7,756 nt of DNA, from the NCBI GenBank assembly GCA_947311605.1, contig CAMZLC010000158.1:1-7756 (forward strand). The letters are read 5' to 3'. The stretch comes from an uncultured Sulfurovum sp. (GTDB taxonomy: Bacteria; Campylobacterota; Campylobacteria; Campylobacterales; Sulfurovaceae). The notes below the pieces were generated by a model. The model searched no databases. It saw only the letters and a list, made by a program, of their open reading frames with translations, and was not told where the DNA came from. Positions 3,731 to 7,756 of this stretch are shown piece after piece. The position numbers were made by a program, and so were the translations under genes. Position 1 is the first letter of the stretch. Each line of letters opens with the position of its first letter.

Positions 3731-6682
3731 TCAATGCGTTTTGCAGTTGGGCCTGGTACACATGCCAACCATCTTGCGGGCATCGCGGATGGTGATTCTG
3801 CCGTCCCCGTCTATATCGCAATTCGGGCAGTTTTCCAGAGGCTGGCGCATGTGTTTACGGACTATCCTGATGTCCTTTCGGTCTGTGTCACCATCATCAT
3901 CAAGGTCAGAGACAGAACGATGAAGTAAAGTCACATCGTCATAGATTCTTCGTTCAAAAACAGGATTTCCAGCAATATCACGTTGTATCTCTCCATCTTC
4001 AGTCATCAACGGGAATACATATACCGGGGTCAACTCAGCCTGCCATTCTCCATTGTTTTTGGTGATATTGACTTCGAGATGGCCGTAATGTTTACCACCA
4101 GCAATAAGTTGATTTCCTGCCCAAGTTTCAGGTGCATCAAGGTGGGCAAGGAAAAGCTGATTGGGATTATTGCTGGGATGGTCATACTTTCCATCTTCAC
4201 CCATGTACGGGCCGCGAAGTCCATCACCACCGATCCCGACATCAAAGAAATGAATATTATCCACCAGCGAATGTTCATACATCTCATCATGGCCACCAAA
4301 AACTGCATCAACCCCATACTTTTTAAACAATGGCGTTAACACGCGAGTGGGCACACCGGACTGTTTGTCTTCACCATTACTTTGACCGCCTTCTCCTGGA
4401 TTAAAACCATGAGGTCCGACAGAATAGGGACTGTGGTGGAATTGAACAAAGGTAAAACGGCTTCTTTTCTGTGCATCGGCAAGCTGTTCTTCAAGCCACT
4501 GATACTGCGTGGAACCGGGATTGAAGTCAGGTGCTTCCCCCGCGCCCCATTCCGGATTGTCGATTGAGGTTTCGCCTTCACCATGGAGGTACCAGTTGGT
4601 ATCCTGAGCACTCTGATTAGGGCTGCCATTGCTTCCATCAATGGTGATATAAGTTATTGGGCCGTAGTCAACGCGATAGTATCTGTCCTGAAGTTCCGGT
4701 TTACCTGATCCATTATCAGGAGTTTCAAAATAGCTGCGGTATCTTGCCAATGCATCTTTGGCAAGAGGAGTGGTGTAAAAACCGCCACCACCGTCTCCAC
4801 CAGAGTGGTTTTCATGGTTACCAACAGCTGGGAAAATCGGAACATCTGAACCGATATCATTGAAGCGCCCTGCATTGTGTTGCCAAAATTCATCCCAGTC
4901 ACGCTGTTCATTCCCAGACTGGACAATATCCCCGGCAACAGCTATGAAATCGGGATTCCTTGATTTCATGGTTTGAATATTGATTGCATAGCCTTCAGTC
5001 TGGTCAAGCCAGTATTGACGATCAAAATCACCATATGGCTCTGAGTTGCGTCTGGTTTTTCCTGTTGATTCCGGCTCCGTTTCTGAATCGGCGTAGACGA
5101 TAAATCGGATATCTGTCTCTCTTTCGGGGGTGGTTTTCAGCGTGCCTGTATAGGAAGAGGATCCCTGGTGGACGGTATATTTATAGCTGGTGCCCGCGCT
5201 GAGGCCACTTACACGTACCCGGTGCTGGTATGGTATTCCGGGATCGTTTCCGTTAAAATGATTCGCAATTTCATTGACATGATAAGCCAGATCCTTTGCA
5301 AGCTCAAGTGAACTGGTAAAGCTTCCAATACCTGCTACATCAACCGATCCCGGTTCTGAGGTCTCAGACATCCACAGTATGGTCATGCCGTCCATTTCCG
5401 GGTTTTGTAGATATGGGCTGACTCGAAAATCCGACCCTTCATGATAGCTTTTAATGCAGTGATCTTCTGCTGGAAGAGGATCTAACAGTGCTCCCTGATT
5501 AGTGAAATTTCGCGCCATCTGCACAAAAGACATGGCATAATCAAGGTAGGTGTCGATTCCAGGGCCGCGTTGATCCTGTACTGTTTTAAATGTCGTGTAG
5601 CCATCTTTCCCTGAGGCTATATAGCTGTTGGTAACAATCACATACATTTTATCTGGATCAATGATAGACCAGTCGCCACTATCCCGGTTTCTAATTTCCA
5701 GATTTTGAATACGGTCATTTATGGGATTTGCCATGCTGATGTCGTATCGTAAAGCGTATGCATAGGGGAAGGAACCACTGGAACCACCGTAATCATAGTA
5801 GTTGCTGATGGCGTCTTCGAGAACCTGCTTGATTTCATTACCTTTCATTTCAATCTCAAACAGGGTGTTTGCAAAAGGTAGCAGGGAATAGGCGGTATCA
5901 ATGGTGATATCACCTGAGGGGACGTTGATACGCACACCACCTGCATTCTGGATACAGGCATCTGCACGCAGGCTTAGATCATAAAAGCTTTTTGCAACGA
6001 GCGGAGCAATTTCACTTCCGAGTGGAAAATCATCACCATTGTTGCCGAGATAATCGGATCCCGGAATGCGGATATGACTTAAATCCTCTGCTGCCTGTCC
6101 TACAACTTCAAACTTTAATTCGTCAACTTGATCTTGGTAAGCTCTTAGTGCAGAAACAGTTTGAGGATCTTCGCCTCCAATTTCTTTGATAATATAGGGT
6201 GACCATTTTCCTTCAAGAATATTGCCGGGAGCAGGAACAACGTTTGCGGCAACGATATCAGCATTGAGCTTGTCGAGGTATGTTGCAAGATGTGCATCGC
6301 CATCATCGAATTCATGGTTACCGAGTACAACTGCATCCCAGTCTATCTGATTCATCATGGCAGCAGTTGCATCTCCCTTAAACAGGGTATAGTAGAGAGT
6401 GCCCTGAAAGGTATCTCCTGCATTCAGGATAAGATGATTACTGCGTTCTGCAGCAAGTTCTCTAACTTTGGTTGTGGCCCGGGGCATACCTCCCATTTCC
6501 ACATAGGTTTTTTCACCATTAAAAAGTAGACTGCTGTTTTCAGATGCAAGATGTGAATGGATATCGTTCATATGAATGAGGCGAAGATCCAGGGAGCCGG
6601 CCTGTGAAAATGCAGCTCCACCAAATAATAATGCTGCTGCAACAGCTGCAGATTGGATATATTTCCCTGATCTATATTTCAT
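3731..6682 (-). CDS. Secreted two-domain phosphatase (5'-nucleotidase-like plus purple-acid-phosphatase-like) with C-terminal dockerin
   Basis: The 983-residue protein starts with a signal peptide (hydrophobic SAAVAAALLFGGAAF, cleavage near residue 29). Residues 31-170 are the beginning of a calcineurin-like metallophosphoesterase of the 5'-nucleotidase family: HMNDIHSH (D40, H42), NAGDTFQG (D90), GNHEFD (N122, H123, D126). Residues 172-400 are the 5'-nucleotidase C-terminal substrate domain with NAGGVR (246-251), LPFANTL (268-274) and GKDGYTTF (358-365). The linking half of the first domain, with its GH(S/T)H-type ligands, is missing. Residues 418-520 are a fibronectin-like purple acid phosphatase N-domain, and 524-870 a second metallophosphatase: ADSE (D532), AGDIVQSG (D585), GNHENH (622-626), FHHSP (749-752), GGHDEMYEH (796-804). 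Residues 926-975 are a dockerin with two calcium loops, DLDDDGDTDRKD and DIDGDGRITIRD. The ATG overlaps the preceding stop (ATGA). It probably releases phosphate outside the cell or in the periplasm while bound to a cohesin. Confidence 0.9.
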   Translation of the reverse strand: MKYRSGKYIQSAAVAAALLFGGAAFSQAGSLDLRLIHMNDIHSHLASENSSLLFNGEKTYVEMGGMPRATTKVRELAAERSNHLILNAGDTFQGTLYYTLFKGDATAAMMNQIDWDAVVLGNHEFDDGDAHLATYLDKLNADIVAANVVPAPGNILEGKWSPYIIKEIGGEDPQTVSALRAYQDQVDELKFEVVGQAAEDLSHIRIPGSDYLGNNGDDFPLGSEIAPLVAKSFYDLSLRADACIQNAGGVRINVPSGDITIDTAYSLLPFANTLFEIEMKGNEIKQVLEDAISNYYDYGGSSGSFPYAYALRYDISMANPINDRIQNLEIRNRDSGDWSIIDPDKMYVIVTNSYIASGKDGYTTFKTVQDQRGPGIDTYLDYAMSFVQMARNFTNQGALLDPLPAEDHCIKSYHEGSDFRVSPYLQNPEMDGMTILWMSETSEPGSVDVAGIGSFTSSLELAKDLAYHVNEIANHFNGNDPGIPYQHRVRVSGLSAGTSYKYTVHQGSSSYTGTLKTTPERETDIRFIVYADSETEPESTGKTRRNSEPYGDFDRQYWLDQTEGYAINIQTMKSRNPDFIAVAGDIVQSGNEQRDWDEFWQHNAGRFNDIGSDVPIFPAVGNHENHSGGDGGGGFYTTPLAKDALARYRSYFETPDNGSGKPELQDRYYRVDYGPITYITIDGSNGSPNQSAQDTNWYLHGEGETSIDNPEWGAGEAPDFNPGSTQYQWLEEQLADAQKRSRFTFVQFHHSPYSVGPHGFNPGEGGQSNGEDKQSGVPTRVLTPLFKKYGVDAVFGGHDEMYEHSLVDNIHFFDVGIGGDGLRGPYMGEDGKYDHPSNNPNQLFLAHLDAPETWAGNQLIAGGKHYGHLEVNITKNNGEWQAELTPVYVFPLMTEDGEIQRDIAGNPVFERRIYDDVTLLHRSVSDLDDDGDTDRKDIRIVRKHMRQPLENCPNCDIDGDGRITIRDARKMVGMCTRPNCKTH

Positions 6683-7290
6683 TGTTGTCTCCTTTTTCGA
6701 TTTCTGTACATTCCAGCTAAACCGAGTAAGCCTGTGCCGAATAACATCATTGTTGCTGGTTCAGGAACTGGCGCAGCTGCTGTGATATCCACAGTGCCGG
6801 GGACATTACCCCAGTATGTGACTGGATCTCCATAGCTATCTGAGAAATCAACGTAGTCAAAGGTGAGACTGGAAGTTCCGATACTGTCGGCGGTGAACAA
6901 AAGAGTTGCCAGCATGAAAGAATCGCTTTGGAATGAGAGATCAGCTAACCATGATAATTCTGATAAATTTATCGTTCCGCCTCCCATATTTCCACCACTC
7001 CAATCTTCGGCATCTCCAATCGTAATATTTCCCAGGTCGTCATAGAGAGTGTATCCGGTGAAATCCAGCATTGAATCGTCAAACAGGATATCAATATCGA
7101 AACCACCCAGATCCTCGTTTTCCTGAAGGCCACCAATATAAATATTTACATCAAAGGCTTCGTTAAGGTTCATATTGTTGGTAGTTGGATCCCAGGTTAA
7201 AAAAGCTGCCTGGCTGGTGGTTGCGACAAAGCCACCGATTGTAATGGCAGCGGCATAGAGTAGCAGTTGTTTGTTAAGTGTTTTGATCAT
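6679..7290 (-). CDS. Cohesin-like domain protein with PEP-CTERM sorting signal
   Basis: The 203-residue protein has a signal peptide (MIKTLNKQLLLYAAAITIGG, cleavage near SQA-A at residue 29). Residues 31-165 read like a cohesin domain: FDVNIYIGG (46-54), LGGFDIDILFDDSMLDFTGY (61-80) and LATLLFTADSIGTSSLTFD (128-145) carry the strand pattern of type I cohesins. It ends with a textbook PEP-CTERM signal: VPEPATMMLFGTGLLGLAGM and an RNRKRRQQ tail. PEP-CTERM proteins are processed by an exosortase and delivered to the outer surface or biofilm matrix. The ATG at 7290 is preceded by GGGGG with a 9-nt spacer. The next gene starts within its stop codon and encodes a dockerin, the usual partner of cohesins, so it probably serves as the anchor of that phosphatase. 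Upstream lies a cyclic-dinucleotide riboswitch. The cohesin call rests on pattern, not on a profile search. Confidence 0.87.
   Translation of the reverse strand: MIKTLNKQLLLYAAAITIGGFVATTSQAAFLTWDPTTNNMNLNEAFDVNIYIGGLQENEDLGGFDIDILFDDSMLDFTGYTLYDDLGNITIGDAEDWSGGNMGGGTINLSELSWLADLSFQSDSFMLATLLFTADSIGTSSLTFDYVDFSDSYGDPVTYWGNVPGTVDITAAAPVPEPATMMLFGTGLLGLAGMYRNRKRRQQ
6689..6694 (-). promoter_or_regulatory. Ribosome binding site of the dockerin phosphatase
   Basis: AAGGAG stands 6 nt before the ATG and lies within the last codons (KRRQQ) of the cohesin gene. It confirms the start and allows both independent and coupled initiation. Confidence 0.8.
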
Positions 7291-7299
7291 TGTTTTAAT

Positions 7300-7304
7300 C
7301 CCCC
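7300..7304 (-). promoter_or_regulatory. Ribosome binding site of the cohesin/PEP-CTERM gene
   Basis: AAGGGGG on the minus strand with a 9-nt spacer to the ATG at 7290. It lies about 87 nt downstream of the riboswitch U-tract, so the switch is more likely to act on transcription than directly on this site. Confidence 0.65.
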
Positions 7305-7372
7305 TTGTTTGTTTAGTTTATGCAGCTATTTATCGTTTTTTCTGGATGCGTTCAGGACGATGGCCTTCCAGG

Positions 7373-7385
7373 AAACCCCGGGTTT
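7373..7385 (-). repeat. Short GC-rich hairpin in the leader of the cohesin gene
   Basis: AAACC-CGG-GGTTT is a 5-bp stem with a 3-nt loop just past the riboswitch U-tract. It has no T-run of its own. Its role is unknown; it might protect the 5' end or be part of the expression platform. Confidence 0.3.
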
Positions 7386-7390
7386 AATGT

Positions 7391-7491
7391 AAAAAAAGCC
7401 GAGCCGCAGAATCCTAACCTGGCTATCCTGTGAGCAGGGACCTTGGCTTTCCGTCCCCAGCTTGTGATGGGTTTGGCATTTTCAACCGATT
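7391..7491 (-). ncRNA. GEMM-I type cyclic-dinucleotide riboswitch (c-di-GMP or cGAMP)
   Basis: On the minus strand the block AAACCCATCACAAGCTGGGG (first hairpin; mostly CCCA/TGGG pairing, ACAA loop) is followed by GGGACGGAAAGCC, one change from the GEMM core GGGACGCAAAGCC. Then comes the second hairpin GGTCCCTGCTCACAGG and GATAGCCAGGTT, matching the GEMM AGCC-GGUU 3' half. AATC (7491-7488) and GATT (7413-7410) can close the outer stem. Seven U residues (7397-7391) follow directly. GGCU before them can pair with AGCC of the aptamer (or GGCUUU with AAAGCC in the core), so ligand binding and termination may exclude each other; this would make it an ON switch, by inference. It sits upstream of the cohesin and phosphatase genes. 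The residue that separates c-di-GMP from cGAMP binders cannot be assigned, because the 5' junction (TGCCAAACC) aligns ambiguously. Confidence 0.8.
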
Positions 7492-7509
7492 GAATAAGCA
7501 ACCTTCTAT

Positions 7510-7728
7510 TTACAAGTAAGCGCTTATTAAACCCCATCTATTTTTCCCTGGAAAAATCTGTTTCATTACGGCAACCAAAAAAACCAGTAGAGGTTGCCAA
7601 TGAATACAGAGCCCAAAAAACAAAACCGCCCACACAATCATCGCCAATGGCAAGCACATGTGACTCAGCAAAGACAAAGCGATATCAGTCGTGCTGAATA
7701 TTGTCGGCAGCATAGGTTGTCGTATCAC
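7510..7728 (-). CDS. Hydrophobic small ORF of doubtful status
   Basis: A 72-codon frame starts with GTG at 7728 (an internal ATG at 7713 is an alternative) and ends about 20 nt before the riboswitch. The product has a strongly hydrophobic stretch from about residue 24 to 54 (MCLPLAMIVWAVLFFGLCIH followed by WQPLLVFLVAVM) and a basic end, which would suit a small membrane protein with one or two spans. Neither start has a clear ribosome binding site. I recognise no family. It may be real, a remnant, or chance in a stretch that must also hold the riboswitch promoter. Confidence 0.3.
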   Translation of the reverse strand: MIRQPMLPTIFSTTDIALSLLSHMCLPLAMIVWAVLFFGLCIHWQPLLVFLVAVMKQIFPGKNRWGLISAYL

Positions 7729-7756
7729 GCATTGACTTACTGGTGTAAAAAACTGT

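Noticed and set aside
3722..4339. Plus-strand ORFs across the dockerin and phosphatase region
   Set aside because: They lie opposite a long coding frame with clear domains and encode nothing recognisable.
7352..7537. 61-codon minus-strand ORF over the riboswitch
   Set aside because: It coincides with the GEMM aptamer and its product has no family likeness; base conservation there is explained by RNA structure.
7570..7598. Inverted repeat GGCAACC/GGTTGCC as a terminator
   Set aside because: A 7-bp stem with a 15-nt A/T-rich loop and no T-tract after it on either strand; it lies within the doubtful hydrophobic ORF and gives no clear function.
7500..7756. Sigma-54 (PrsK/PrsR-type) promoter before the PEP-CTERM gene
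   Set aside because: Searched by eye for TGGCAC-N5-TTGC on the minus strand; no acceptable match was found.

Overview
The window looks like bacterial chromosome from a Gram-negative, probably Desulfobacterota-like (former Deltaproteobacteria) organism. This is inferred from the combination of a PEP-CTERM surface protein, a dockerin-bearing phosphatase, a GEMM-type cyclic-dinucleotide riboswitch and an O-antigen/polysaccharide block; no marker gene fixes the taxon. All convincing genes lie on the minus strand, so the window reads from right to left.

Right part (7756 to 3731): a weak hydrophobic ORF is followed by a GEMM-I riboswitch (about 7491-7391) and a tightly coupled two-gene unit. The first gene encodes a small secreted protein with a cohesin-like domain and a C-terminal PEP-CTERM sorting signal. 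The second, overlapping it by ATGA, encodes a 983-residue secreted protein: a 5'-nucleotidase-like half, a purple-acid-phosphatase-like half and a C-terminal dockerin. The obvious model is a surface-anchored cohesin that holds a phosphatase by its dockerin, switched by c-di-GMP or cGAMP. The 5'-nucleotidase half appears to have lost the middle of its metallophosphoesterase domain, including the expected late metal-binding histidines.

Middle part (3730 to 2084): three directly oriented copies of a roughly 115-140 bp structured repeat alternate with genes. In minus-strand order these are repeat R3, a DUF1045-type 2H phosphoesterase, repeat R2, a 49-residue membrane peptide, repeat R1. Each copy has a 30-nt hairpin (box A) with partial compensatory changes, a shared T-rich box (box B) and a short box C that is the inverse complement of the end of box A. 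The two genes upstream of R2 and R1 run into box A in the same reading frame, so the repeat supplies their last codons. The layout recalls gene cassettes, but the repeats are not canonical integron attC sites.

Left part (2083 to 1): an O-antigen ligase/polymerase (Wzy/WaaL class), a hexapeptide-repeat acetyltransferase and the first 72 residues of a family 2 glycosyltransferase, joined by ATGA or 11-nt overlaps. They form a lipopolysaccharide or surface-polysaccharide operon. The glycosyltransferase is cut off abruptly in a conserved block, and the sequence beyond starts with TG and looks like a transposon end.
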